Shown: positions 9,867 to 21,379 of the stretch, in pieces
Position numbering within the stretch: position 1 is the first letter of the stretch
Layout: every line of letters starts with the position of its first letter
Assembly: GCA_033557835.1 (NCBI GenBank)
Contig: JAWQRO010000408.1
Location: 1 to 39,598 of the forward strand
Direction of reading: 5' to 3'
Source of the DNA: Helochares maculicollis
Taxonomy: Eukaryota; Arthropoda; Insecta; Coleoptera; Hydrophilidae
Length of the DNA: 39,598 nucleotides
The notes under the pieces: generated by a model
Database searches by the model: none
What the model saw: the letters and a program-made list of their open reading frames with translations, nothing else
What the model was told of the DNA's origin: nothing
Position numbers and translations under genes: made by a program

Positions 9867-12649
9867 TCACTTTTTATAAAGTCCTAAACGCATGGGCACA
9901 TCTTTGTTTTGCCTTGAGCTTAATTGAACTGGAAATGGGTTATATATTCTATTCGGGGACTTAAGACAAGAGCTTTCCCCAAAATTGTCTTTGTGTGGAG
10001 ACATCACAACTGGGTCTTGAGAAGAAAGTTTCGACGCTTCGCTACTTATCGGGGATACAGGAGATGTAGCGGGTGTTTTTCTAGGAGATTTTGAAGGTCG
10101 TCGTACAAAGTTCATCGATGGAGACATGGGGGATATTAAAGGGCTGGTTTTTGCAGAATTTGGCATGCTTCGTGGGCCACCCAGTTTTAAGTCGTTTGTT
10201 GGAGCATTGACAACTGTTTCTTCTACGCTAAGGAATTTCGTAGGTCTGTTTAAGATTAGGCTATTAAATTTCTCATCTAAGTTTTTTCCGTATTCAAAAA
10301 TAGTGTTGTATCTTGAAGAAGTCGTAGTAGTATTCAATTCTATTGTCTGAAAGTTGTTTCTTTCTTCAACTGGGGACCCCGATTTTATGACGTTGATGGC
10401 TTGTTTATTTCTATAGTCTTCTAAGTATTTGCTAGCTGCTTCTAAGTTAAGTTGCATCAATTCTACTTTTTTGTCTAGTTTAGTTTCTTCAGATACAATA
10501 CGGTCTTCAAAGCAGACTTTTTCTTCCAAAGATTTGTTTTGGTTTAGTAGTAGGTGCTCACTAGCTTCTGTAATATAACAAATGGTTTCTTCTAACAATA
10601 TGTTTTCTTTAATTGAACTTTTTTGTTCAAGATGAATTGATTCTCTCAAGGAAATCTCTTCTTTTGGCCAAAATTGTTCTTTTGGCGACAATAATTTTTC
10701 TGAGGAAAATATATTTTCCGATGTAAATTCTTTTTCCGGTGACACTTTGTCCTTTGGTGAAAGTACGTCCTCTGATGAAAATATTTCTGTTGGTGCAAAT
10801 ATTTCTTTTAAAGAAAATATTTCTGTCGAAAGTATTTCGTTTGGTGCGAATTGTTCCTTTGGCGGAAGTGTTTCTTTTGGCGATAATGTTTCTTTTGGCG
10901 AAATTCCTCCTTTTGCGACAACAATTTTTTGTGAGGAAGAATTTTCTGCCAGTGGAAGTATTGGCTCTGCAAGCGGCACGTGTTCTTCCATGGGAAATGT
11001 TTCTTTCAGAGTAGCATCGACTTTTGTTGGCAGATCTGCAGTGTTTTGTTTAGCTGTGATATTTTCTTCCAATGAAATATTATCTGGCTTTTGGGTCAAA
11101 GTATCGTCTTCCCGAAGCACGCCAGCACATTGTGGATACTCATTTTTCTCTTCGATTTTCTGTACTCTTTTCATTCTGTAGTCTTCTAAATATTTACCTG
11201 CTTCTAGAATATGACTCTGTAGATTATCCATTGCTTCAAAAGACGTACTTCTTTCGTATATCTTTCCAACGTTCTCCATAGATTGCATTTGGACATCAAT
11301 AGCCTTAGGCTTAGGTGGTGATTCTAAATGTGCTTCTATAGAGCTAACAATTTCAAGCTTAGGTTCTTGTTTATTGCGATAGTCCTCCAAGTATTTAGTG
11401 GCCTCTAATATATTAGACTGTATTGATTCCATTCTATCTTTTATACTTTTGGTTCTTTCCAAGCGCTTATGTTGATCCTCTGAATTGTTTTCTACTATTT
11501 CGCTTTCACTTAAGCTGTGCTTATTGCTTTCACTTCTTTGCAATTCAGACTGAAATTCTATCTGATCAATCATACTTGTAGACTCTTCTACTCCATCAGG
11601 TGACAAAACAGTATCTTTTTCCATTGACCATTCTTTTTCAGGTTCATTTTTCTGTAGCTCTGCTTGAATTTCAGATGCTAAATTAACACCTATAATACTT
11701 AGGTCGTACATTTCATTTGTAGGCGTAGCTTCGTCTTCTATGGAATCGTTTTGATTCCATTCTGTTGTTTCCTCAATGTTTTGCATTTCTTTCTGCAGCA
11801 AATCTTTAACTAAGTCATCAATGTCTTTGGTGGCTGAAGTTAGATCACCTTTAGGCTCATTTAAGTTGAAAAGCAAGTCCGTTTCCCGCTCTAACTCTTT
11901 TAAGCCATCTTCATCTTTCTCCAAGTCGGTGTTATCCGCATCTTGGATAGGTGGAGACGGAGAAAATCTACTCTGACATTGTAAAATTCTTGTCAATATA
12001 AGAGAATTTTCGTGGATAATTTGTAGTGCCCGCTCGCTATTCTTCCGACCAAATTCTATTCTCTCTAAATCATCCGGCAAGTCTTCAGAGCTGCTAGTTA
12101 CTTCCGTAGATTGTTTAAGGCATTTTATACGTTCTTCGAGAAAACTTTCAAAGTCACAGCTATCATCTTCTGACCCTACGCTATCGGATTGTTCGACATC
12201 AAACGCGTTTATTTCTAAATTTTGGATTTGAATAGAAGCAGTATCAAAAATATCACTTTGAAAAGTTTGATTATCGTCGGGCAAATTTTGTTCTGATACA
12301 TTTGGTCCTAAAGTAGGGCTAACATCGATTTGTAACGTGGAGGGCGTGGCGTCAGGTAATGCGCTACTGAAATCTAAGAAGTTTTCTTCATTCTCAACGG
12401 TGGCACTCTTGGCTTCGGGAGGTTCATCACGCTCTTGAGTATTGTCTGGAGTCATAAGAACGGTATCACTGGGTTTTTCGGGATTGTCTTCTGGAAATTG
12501 ACCAGTTTTTGAGTTGGACTCATCGCCGGATGAATCATCGGGGTCATCACAGAGTTCTGTGTCAGAAGATGATGAGCTAGATGATTGCCTTGGTGCGTCT
12601 TTCCAATGTAGGGTTGTTGGTGGTTGTTGGCGGGCCGGCGGAATGGCTC
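9867..12649 (-). CDS. TBC1D30-like Rab GAP, last coding exon (long C-terminal tail)
   Basis: A single 2783-base exon encodes about 927 residues and ends in TGA at 9867-9869. The acceptor TTTTGCAG lies just outside 12649. Joined to the exon ending at 17977 it reads PPKGAIPPARQQPPTTLHWKD in frame, so the in-frame ATG at 12455 is internal and not the start. The tail is mostly acidic and low in complexity. It has a serine run (QSSSSSSDTE), three copies of an LEAxKYLEDYRxK motif, about 17 hexapeptide repeats, a Pro/Ser-rich basic stretch (SPSMNFVRRPSKSPRKTP) and a closing NRIYNPFPVQ..LGLYKK that I believe matches the conserved C-terminus of TBC1D30 proteins. Much longer tails than the TBC domain are usual for this family; its role is unknown. 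Confidence 0.88.
10640..10905 (-). repeat. 18-bp coding minisatellite (hexapeptide repeats)
   Basis: Within the GAP tail about 17 units of 18 bp run in tandem, encoding variants of S-P-K-E-x-(F/L/I): SPKETL twice, PPKEQF, APNEIL, SLKEIF, APTEIF, SSEDVL, SPKDKV and others. One unit (STEIF) has lost a codon. Left-hand units are near-identical in DNA; later ones have drifted. The frame is kept throughout, so the array is under coding constraint. The opposite strand is also open here as a by-product. Confidence 0.9.
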
Positions 12650-13615
12650 CTGCAAAAGTGAATTATTGCTGTTATTAATAAAATTTGTTAGTAATACTAA
12701 TAGCGGTTTGTGTTTTTTTAGTAGGTTTATTATTATAAGCAATTGTTATTTTTAGACCAATTATAAAAATACATCTTTTAATGTGTCATTTCATAGCGAA
12801 AACGATTTAATATTTAATATTCCAAAGGGCTTTGGTGATGTTACTGAGTAAATTAAGTTGTTTTATCTGGTGCGTATACCCGCAGCAGTTAAATTTTACT
12901 CCTACTTTATATTTATATTGCCGGCATAATTTTCCGAAAGCTCACTCATAAAGTTGGCAAATTTTAAGGTGAAACTGGTGGCGTTTTAGTGCTATAGGGA
13001 TGCTTTTCTTTTTCAATAAAATTTATAATTTTTATCACCTCTGTTAAAGCAAGCTAGTATTTTAAACAGTCCCGGAGGCTAGGTAATAATATATACATTA
13101 GGAAGTTTCATTTGCGACACGTTGTTTTATATTGTTTAACGGTTTTGTGTAATAATCAGTATGTTTGTATTGCAAATTATCAAAATTTTCTTAGTTACGT
13201 TTATACAAATAAAAAAGTATTCATGATGCTCGAATGGAAAAAATTGTTTTAATTTAATTTATTTAAACCTGGTTTATTTGCAATCAGCTGAAAGTGGTAT
13301 AAAAAGATACATACACATACATGAGGCGTTTGTTATTGTAACTCGCACAGCTTTGATTTTTTTCGTAATTTGCTTTTTTATTCATTGCTTCTATTACGGC
13401 ATTAAACATTTATGTTTCTTACAAAAAAAGTTGAAAGATATTAAAGATTTGTAAGAAAACGCAGACATTGAAGATGCTGAATATATATTTGTATTGACAC
13501 ATCAGTTTCTATTGACATTGTCAATAAAGATTCAGCAAAAGAGGTATAGGTATGCGTCATAAACAATATAAGTAGACGACAGTAAGAAACTTAAGCTCAG
13601 AAAACATTCATTCGT
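12650..13615 (-). other. TBC1D30-like intron, 3' part (nothing recognised)
   Basis: AT-rich intron sequence next to the acceptor of the last exon. No repeat family, RNA or coding frame recognised. Confidence 0.5.
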
Positions 13616-13849
13616 ATGTTTGAGAAAATTCTTGATGATGAAATGATTCAAATATTTATTGACGAAACAAGAAAGTACGTTGTTTTAAGAAATTATGACG
13701 ATATAAATCTATTCTATGAGAAGTTAAAAGTAGTCTTTGCAAAACTTTACTTGTCGGGTAAAAAGATAGTCGATTTTAGAAACATTGAAGGTAACAGCAA
13801 AAAAAATGAAGACAACAAATTGTCCAAACGTCCCCCTATCCCTATATAA
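13616..13849 (+). pseudogene. Possible piggyBac-type transposase fragment
   Basis: This 77-codon frame, antisense to the host intron, begins MFEKILDDEMIQIFIDETRKY and continues with YEKLKVVFAKLYLSGK. The order resembles the start of the piggyBac transposase domain, where an F-DDE-I-IV-ETN-YA block is followed by an E-LK-F-G-LLLSGY block. Downstream (to about 14160) a few further fragments such as LAKTSAPLVQMLDDFSKK could be its continuation, but frames are broken. The match is from pattern memory only, and the acidic catalytic residues are not in the fragment. Confidence 0.4.
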
Positions 13850-15060
13850 TTGTTCAAAATCGTGTCATGGGTGTGTTTCAATCTGCAGAAAATTTTAATT
13901 TTGGCAAAAGTATGGTAGAATATTAGAAACTGTGAAAGTTTGAATACTACTGGCTATTTAATAGATAAAGAAGTATGTCAAAGGAAAATCCTAACAGCAA
14001 TGATTAATACGATATCTATTTGGCAAAAACATCTGCGCCATTGGTGCAAATGTTGGATGACTTCTCAAAAAAAGTTTCGCTTATAAATTGTAAATGATTT
14101 AGAAGCATGTTATTGTGTACTTTTTTCGTAACTGTATTTATGACGAAAATGGGAGAATAAAATTCCATGAAACTGTCTATTTTTCCAAACTTATTTTATT
14201 AAAAAGCTAAAAAAGATTGCGTTTTTAAATAGGAAAATTGTTTCAATAGTAGCATAGTGAAGTGATTAGATATATTATCTATTCCATGAATAGTAACCAC
14301 TACAGCTACATGCCATGAATCACGAGATCTAAGTGAAGTATCGCGTTACAGTGGGCAACTTTGTTATGAATAATTCTTGCATTCCATAGAAAATAATAGT
14401 AAACATACATCACAATTACATTTTCGTTCTATTATTGCCAATCAATTTTCATTCAATTTATTGATTTACAAATATTTCAAAATCAATAATTTGGGTCTGG
14501 CCATCCTTCTACGAAAAAAATTAGCAGTATTGGGGTTAGAGTATTAGACAATATAATTCTAGATACTATTTGACATTCGGCTGGGCCTTGTAGTATACAT
14601 AGATGTTGCTTTAGAGCATATAAAAGCACAGTAATAGTAGAAATATATAAAGTGTTAAGAAGGGCTGTGGATAAACGGTTTTTTAACTTTCATATTATTA
14701 AATGCAGTAGTTATAGCTCTATTTTGTAGTAATTTAAATTTAGTATTAAATGTTGTAAAATATTGAATAAAATTCCGGGGCGGAGACACCTATGTTTAAT
14801 AATATAATCATTGTATCTTTAAATTTTCATCGTATTTGCATTGAATATATCCTAATTAATATCACTTTTGATAGTTTTTTAAAACTAAATGTCCCCAGAT
14901 GCGTTCGGTTAATATTGGACATAATAGCAAAACAGCAAGTAAGCTTGACATTGCCTATGCTTTAATTCTTTGAGTTTATAATGATTATTAAGCATTTTAT
15001 TGGAATAACATTTATCTGATAATATCTTAATATGGGGTATCCCTACAAGAGCGCCAGATT
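13850..15060. other. TBC1D30-like intron, central part (nothing firm)
   Basis: AT-rich intron DNA. The first 300 bases may be further piggyBac debris; the rest shows nothing I can name. Confidence 0.4.
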
Positions 15061-15145
15061 TAAATTTGATGCTATTTTGTTAATGCGAGTTATACAGCGA
15101 TCTTGTTTTGACAGTTGTCACGTAAAGAATACGCAATTTGAGAAT

Positions 15146-15443
15146 ATGAAGAAATATTCAAACGGCAAATGTTAAATTATTGTAAAATACATATTACAAA
15201 AATGGTGAAAGTTTTGTCAAAACATTATACCAGTTACGTAAAGTTATCGATCACAATTATTCACCAAATGATTCGACAGTGAAGCATTTAATTAGTAAAT
15301 TAATCCAGGAATCCAGGAATTCGGCATTGTTGTCAAAAATTAAGCATTTCCAGAAACACTGTGCAAGGGATTTGCTAATTGAGTGTTGGAACATCATCAA
15401 AATAATGCGAATTTTTTAAAGAAAATTGTTTTCAGACGAGGCA
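15146..15443 (+). mobile_element. Tc1/mariner-superfamily transposase remnant
   Basis: The ATG at 15146 opens MKKYSNGKC, and after a frame shift the sequence reads YYKNGESFVKTLYQLRKVID then NYSPNDSTVKHLISK. This is the N-terminal helix-turn-helix of insect Tc1/mariner-like transposases. About 140 bases later come the pieces WVLEHHQNNANFLKKIVF-like and FSDEA at 15429-15443, the block holding the first catalytic Asp. The middle of the protein (second HTH and linker) is missing and nothing matching the later catalytic acids follows. The element is dead, with stops and a large internal deletion. Its ends were not identified; 15040-15480 is a reasonable outer limit. Confidence 0.65.
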
Positions 15444-15480
15444 GTTGTCGCTGTTAGGAGAAGGTATAGTAATGAAATGG

Positions 15481-17976
15481 GTTTAAATGTATACAGAGCT
15501 GTCTAACATTTTGAAATCACATAAGCACAACCAAATTATTTTTTTTAATCTATGTGTACATCTGTCTATACGTTTGCGAAGCAAACAAAATTAATATTAG
15601 AAGATTAATTTTTGTAGTATAGAGCTAATTAGATTTGAAGATACAGTACAGAAAATATAGTTAATTTGGGAAATGATAACTTCTCTTTGGTTTTTACTAG
15701 ATATTTTCACATTTTCACCTAACCCATCAACTAAACACGAAACTTATTTTGGAACCAATAGAAATTTTCTTTAGTAACTCATTTGGCGATGCAATAATTT
15801 AAGTCAATTTTCATTACATGCTTGTTCCCTTAGAACTGTCAATTTTGTAGATTTTTCCTTAAACATCAATGTTAAACCTTTTGAAGACTCTTGTCTAGGT
15901 GTGCTGACACTTAAATTTAGTCAGTTGTTAAGCTTCTATACTATCCCGAGGATTTAACATAATCACCAAATCTCTGCCATTAAATATTCGGTAGGTGGGT
16001 AAGAAAAGACTGTTAGCATATGTCTATATTCCAGTAACTAATAATATTTATAAACATTTGCACCTAAAATGATCTATTTGTCGTCCAGCCACTGAAGAAA
16101 AACGTCTATATTAATTCTAAAATATTTGTTTTCTGGGCAAAGTTAATGGCCAATCATACTAAAGTGGTCTGATTTATGGTATTTCTAATACAAATGCAAT
16201 CTTCTTTTGAAGAAAACGCCGTCGGAACTGTTTAAAAAGCTGAGCACAAACAAAATTAAAAATATACTATTTCTAAATGGTGAATATATTTGTTGATAAC
16301 TTCCCAAATTCTATTGAATTTACAATATGGAATAAGTCCGCAATACTCATGTGATATATGATGCATTAATATGTAATATTTCATATAGTGACCACTTCAC
16401 ATAATGGTTGCCGAGAGCGTTATCAAATTACATACGTTAATAATTAAGAAATTTCATTAAATAAAGTCAAACTTTTACACTTAGCCATACAAGCTGCAGT
16501 CTTGTGATGTTTAATCGATGGAAAAATAGTTTTTGATGAATTATGAATCCCTTTCCTAGAAGCCAATCAACGCGAAGAATTTTTATTATTTTTAACATTT
16601 TAAGAAAGATATATGACTTTAAAATTTATAAATATACCAGCAAGAGTATTCAATTTATTTAATTAGCTTAAATGCAATTTGGGTTTAAGCTTATGTAATT
16701 TTGACATATTTTAAGTAACAATCATTTCGTTTATGCTGATAGAAAGTTGGATTTATGTGTTGCTTCTGGTTTACTTTTTGTTTGGATTTATTTTATGCAT
16801 AAAGGAATCTGTTAGAATATAAGACGAACCGAAAAAATATTTATTTGTCATAAACTGTGTTGTCTGGATATTTAAATAATATTTACAGGTTTCCGCAGTA
16901 GAAACTACAAATACAAAAATATTTAGGCAATCCCTTGCAAGCGTTTATATAGATAAATATTGTACGACAAACACTAATCGTATAACTATTAAAATTAAAT
17001 TCAAGTTGTAAACCTTTATCAGTACATGACCATCAGGTGCCGTTAAAAGACGCATGAATGGAATCTGATCTACGTCAATAAATTCACTTGGATTCCGTTT
17101 GGCATCAAACCTGTTTTATCTCAAAATGGGAAAATGTGGCAAAGGATTTTCTCTGTGTGTAACCAATTTTTTAGTTTTGTTTTAAATTTATTACTCCCTT
17201 GTCTATAAATCGAATAAGCTATCTCAATGTTTGCAGAGACAAACAAAACGAATTATGACCACTAATAACTTACCACATGTGCTGAAAAAACACAAAAATC
17301 TACTTTCAGTTGACGTCAAAAAGTAATTTATAGAGGAAAATAAAAAACATCCAGTTCTCGCTCGCCCTTTAAACCTAGGTTCTGATTACTGCTAGTACTT
17401 CAGTAAAAAGCAGTCAATATCGTTTTTACTGTCGCAATACAATTCATGTATTCTTAACAAAATAAGATGACGTAATAAAGTTTATGTCGTGCTGTATTTG
17501 CATAAATTCACATGACACTTATTTTTAAAAACGAATTGAAACATTCATTGTTAATTTTGTTAGAATTTAAATTTCATACAAAACTTCAAACGTTTGACAA
17601 TAGAATGTTTTAAACAATCGAAACATAAAATAGTTTTAGAACATCTAAAAGAATGAGAAGTTATGTAAACATACACCAAGCTGGAAAAGGAGAAAATAAG
17701 CAATTTCAACATGCTAATTCAAAGGAAGGAGTGGATAGTAAACATTTATACTGCATTACATTAAAAGGAAAGCGCTCTTTCTTGTAGACTATTCCGGGTC
17801 CTGTTTGTCTGTTCCCTTCATTGGGTATGCGGACATGAACCTACGCAGACACAACCCAATGCAGACATTAAATAAACACAGGGAGGAGAAGGAATAAAAT
17901 TTTATGCAAGGAAATTTCTCCCTTTGATGCGTTATTAGGTTTAATTAGAGCAATAATCACTGACAAGTGGATATAC
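15481..17976 (-). other. TBC1D30-like intron, 5' part (nothing recognised)
   Basis: AT-rich intron sequence from the donor of the middle exon. It has one short inverted repeat (17819-17826 with 17854-17861) and no recognisable gene or transposon. Confidence 0.5.
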
Positions 17977-18548
17977 CTTTTGGCGGCCCAATTCTCTTTG
18001 CAGGCACCAAAGCACTCTTCCCAAGCAGCAAGTGGTTCATGGCTACGGGGGCTACCCGTTGGGGTTGCCTTGTCACAGCGGCATTGAATATTATATGCGC
18101 TTGCCTCTGCCTCTGTTTTAGTTTAACGTACTGTTTCTTAAGCACACCAATGTCTAAAGCCAGTTTCTCCCTGGAGTACACTTTGAGTTGCTTATTTCCA
18201 TCATCACCCTCCCCATATCCTTTGAGGGGCATACTGGCACCCCAAGGGTTGATGTTGTAAAGGTAGTGATCCCGTAAAGTTTTCAGCTCGCGGAGAGGGC
18301 CTATGGCAACCACCGCCTTGATTAGGGCATTAGCGTCTACGAGTCCAAATTCCAACATCTCTCTAGTCAAAACACCCATGATGCAGTAGAATTCATCGGC
18401 GCTTCTAACAGATAATATCCGTTCCGCTAATGCCTGCCAAATTGCTAGCGCCGTGCGTAAAAGAATCTCATTTCCTTCTAATAGTATGAGGTCCCACACT
18501 CTAAGGACTGTCGGCTGAGGCAAGCAGTTGCAAAATAACGTCAGAAAC
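17977..18548 (-). CDS. TBC1D30-like Rab GAP, middle exon (end of TBC domain)
   Basis: The acceptor ..TTTCAG before 18548 adds the G that completes a Trp codon split across the intron. The exon then reads FLTLFCNCLPQPTVLRVWD, the diagnostic TBC-domain block with LLEGNEILLRTALAIWQAL and ADEFYCIMGVLTREMLEFG. This is the C-terminal lobe of the Rab GAP fold and is closest, by recognition, to TBC1D30, whose mammalian member has been reported to act on Rab8A at cilia. After the domain comes a basic coiled segment (REKLALDIGVLKKQYVKLKQ). The donor AAAG|GTATAT at 17977 joins in frame to 12649. Reading through the donor instead gives only seven more codons, ISTCQ being the end, to a TGA at 17957, a possible short isoform. 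Confidence 0.9.
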
Positions 18549-19103
18549 CTGAAATCAAGTTGTTATGAATTAATTTGCTTTGCTTTCTAAAGCTAGATTA
18601 ATGTGTTAACTCGCTGTGGGAATCCAGAGCTACGTGAAATTTTTATGGCCTTTTAAATCTATGAGAACGGAAATATTTACAGCCGCATAAATAGTGAAAT
18701 ACTTTTATGCGTCTAACTTGGAAAATGATTTATTGATTTTTACTCTACAGAGCTGTTGTTTTGAACTTTTAATGATTGGCTGTATTTAAGGAGATTATGA
18801 GCTTTCCCCCCTAAAAATAAATAATGTACAATGTAATTACATTTCCTCACGTGGAATAAAATGACCTGTCATTTTCTAGAGTTATTCGTTTTAGACATGT
18901 TTATTTATATCCCGGTCTTGTGAATTTTTTATTTGAAGCGCACCAAACTTGAGTTTCATAAGAAAATCAATATGCAGTGAAGGTAATGAGACGGATCTGT
19001 ATGATTGGACTTCTGCATTAATAAAATGGAACCTTATCCTTATTAATCAAAGCGAAGCCTTGGGAAACTAATTTAATCTCATGGGTCCCCCCTATTTACT
19101 TAC

Positions 19104-19389
19104 CACTGCATTGTGAATACGTTCGTTAGAGGTGGCTCATAGCTGGTTGTTCCGTCTTTTGCAGCTATTTGGAGGGTGTCCAAGTGTTTGGATAGTCTCG
19201 GTAGCCTCGTCCGCAGTAGCTCCCGGAACACAGCCATATCCACAGATAACCCTCTCAAGCTATCTGCGAAATACGAATCTGGGAGAACGCCTTCTATCAA
19301 GTATATCATCAATTTCAGAGCATCTGATTCGCATTTATCAGTCACTTGAAGGATTAAGGCCGCCAACATGTTAAAGCCTTGGCAATATC
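19104..19389 (-). CDS. TBC1D30-like Rab GAP, upstream exon with glutamine finger
   Basis: The exon opens after a T-rich CAG acceptor with the last two bases of a Gly codon, then YCQGFNMLAALILQV. YCQ is the glutamine-finger motif that TBC GAPs use to stimulate Rab GTP hydrolysis. It continues through ALKLMIYLIEGVLPDSYF and LRGLSVDMAVFRELL to FTMQ, ending TG|GTAAGT at 19104. The matching arginine-finger block (IxxDxxR) must lie in an earlier exon; I could not find it to the right of 19389, so the 5' part of the gene is missing or lies beyond a long intron. The preceding frame's ATG at 19367-19369 is internal. All three exons agree in splice phase. Confidence 0.9.
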
Positions 19390-19918
19390 CTGAAAAAAGG
19401 ATAAAAATAATCGATATCTGTATAGCTTGGTGATAAGTAGCAAATTGTTAATGGCTGCAATTTTACCATAATTTTGAATTTAAAAACATATTAGTAGGAT
19501 TAGAATTGGTTCTCTATTCCATGTCAATTCTATGATGTGATTATAGCTTAGTGATTGGGCTATAGATAAAATTTAATTATATAGTAATCAAGTATATTTT
19601 TGGACGTGCACTTGACCCAACTTCGATTGTTAAACTATATACTTTTATGGTTAAAACGCTATTTAGTGACTTGTGATATTTGCTGATTGTCTAGTTTTTC
19701 TTTAAAATCTAAAAGCACCAAAAGAAGTGATATTATTTCTAAACAATTAGGGAGATGGACAATTTTTGGTACAATTTGCATATTTGATTCCTTATGGCAA
19801 GACAATGCATATTTTTCCGGAAGTCAAATAATACTTGAATAATGGCGATGCGTTATATCTTAAAATTGAAGCAATTGTATATTCAAGTGCTTCGAAGACA
19901 TTTTTTATTTTATTTTTA

Positions 19919-20143
19919 TGATAAAACTCTTGCTTTGTGTCCCACAGCTATGTATAGTTTGGGAAACTTGAGGACTTTTGTTTTAACTTTTTCTGGAAAC
20001 TTATTTCGTGTTGTAGCAGTGTAGAAATTTAAACCTGGTAGCTGTTCAAAGTTTCCCGAGACACAAGTTTCATTGTTTATTAGCATGCAAGAAAATCGGG
20101 TCAAAAACTCACGATGGAATCTCGTAGCACGGGCTTTATTCCT
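19919..20143 (-). mobile_element. Tc1/mariner-like transposase remnant (MDDETY type)
   Basis: On the minus strand a 75-codon frame reads ATRFHREFLTRFSCMLINNETC, then GNFEQLPGLNFYTA, then KFPEKVKTKVLKFPK. This is the catalytic block of a group of insect Tc1/mariner-like transposases normally reading MDDETY, DFKQLPG-FY and PEK-RTKK. The first catalytic Asp is changed to Asn (INNET), so the fragment is inactive. The reading frame ends at a stop near 19916 and no C-terminal catalytic part was found. Inverted repeats were not identified. It sits about 530 bases upstream of the first visible TBC1D30-like exon. Confidence 0.7.
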
Positions 20144-21215
20144 TAAATTTTACCGGGGTGAATGTTTTTTACCTTATATGTGTCCAATCCTTACCGGTTC
20201 TTTGCTATGTATATATAAGATTGACATTTAAATGTTCCAATTGACTGATTGGATACTTTGTCTATCGTGGACTCGCCAATCAAGTTTTTATTTTTTTAAC
20301 ACACCGTGAAAAACTCCGATTTGTAAGTTTTCTTGGATTATTATTTCGAGTGCATAAAATATTTATTTTTATTTGTGTTTTTTTATATCGCAATTTTGCC
20401 GATGAGTTTGTAATGTTAGCAAACGTACTGCAGATTTTTTTAACAAAGTAAGGTTTAAACAGTACTGACCCAATACCTTATCCACAAGAACATCAAACCT
20501 ATACATTCGTCATATCATAAAATTCAAAACATTACTGGTAACTACATTTTAGGAATTTTCACGCTTATTATTTATTTAAAGTAACTAAACAAAGGAAACG
20601 AAATTTTATTAACTTATCCTATTTTTTCATATTAAGTTTTTCTGTTCATGTCTGTGTTCAGCACATTAATCACACTGTTATAAAGTCGATACAAGTGGTC
20701 GGAGCTCACTATTCCTTCCACATTTTAATTAGATCTTGGTTTAACTTATCAATTTATATAATACACTAAGAATTATCATTAATATATACATAATCCGATC
20801 TTGAAATTAAATTTTCATGTTTCATAGCTGAGGCATGCAAAAGAAATGTAAATTCAATCGCCCTATTTAAACAGTCTTCATGATTTTAAATGATTGGATG
20901 ACTTTGAGTGTTATGACTGATTGTGACTGATCTTGTGGTCTATTTTATTGATTAACACAACTTTGAATTGTCAGATTACTTTTTGATTTATTTGGAATTT
21001 TAAGGCTTTTGTAAAGTTCATTAGCTACATGATGTTAAACTTCAGCGTTATCTACATTTTATTTGCTTGAGTAATTGCCAAGGGTTTGAGAATTTGTTAA
21101 AGCTCATTTTAATGAACATATAGAATTTACACAACCATGGTTGACTTTCAGACCTTTAAAGCTTTCACCGTTTTTCATAATTAATCATTGATATTGCATG
21201 ATTGAGTTGGGTGAT
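20144..21215. other. AT-rich DNA (nothing recognised)
   Basis: Between the MDDETY-type fossil and the inverted mariner copy; it may contain more transposon debris, but no motif or repeat was seen. Confidence 0.4.
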
Positions 21216-21379
21216 CAGGTGTTGTCTCTCTAAGTTTCATAATTTTTTTGCATGAGTGCTTCAAAAAGTCTTTGGACTCTTCTGGCTTTTTTACAATTCA
21301 TTATCATAATATACTCTCATGCCTACCCCAAATATACAATGTAGTGTAATTTAATTAAATTTAATTTTTTTCTTCTGCA

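Noticed and set aside
10126..11976. Several plus-strand frames across the GAP tail, one of 144 codons with S-F-G-E repeats
   Set aside because: They are complements of the tandemly repeated, spliced minus-strand coding exon.
12452..12742. A 96-codon minus-strand frame next to the last GAP exon
   Set aside because: It is an alternative frame of the start of that exon plus intron; the frame fixed by splice phase is the one ending at 9867.
15572..15586. Small palindrome GTTTGCGAAGCAAAC
   Set aside because: Six-base arms are expected by chance in a window this size.
17967..19374. Plus-strand frames opposite the TBC-domain exons
   Set aside because: They are antisense shadows of exons whose splice phases and conserved motifs agree.
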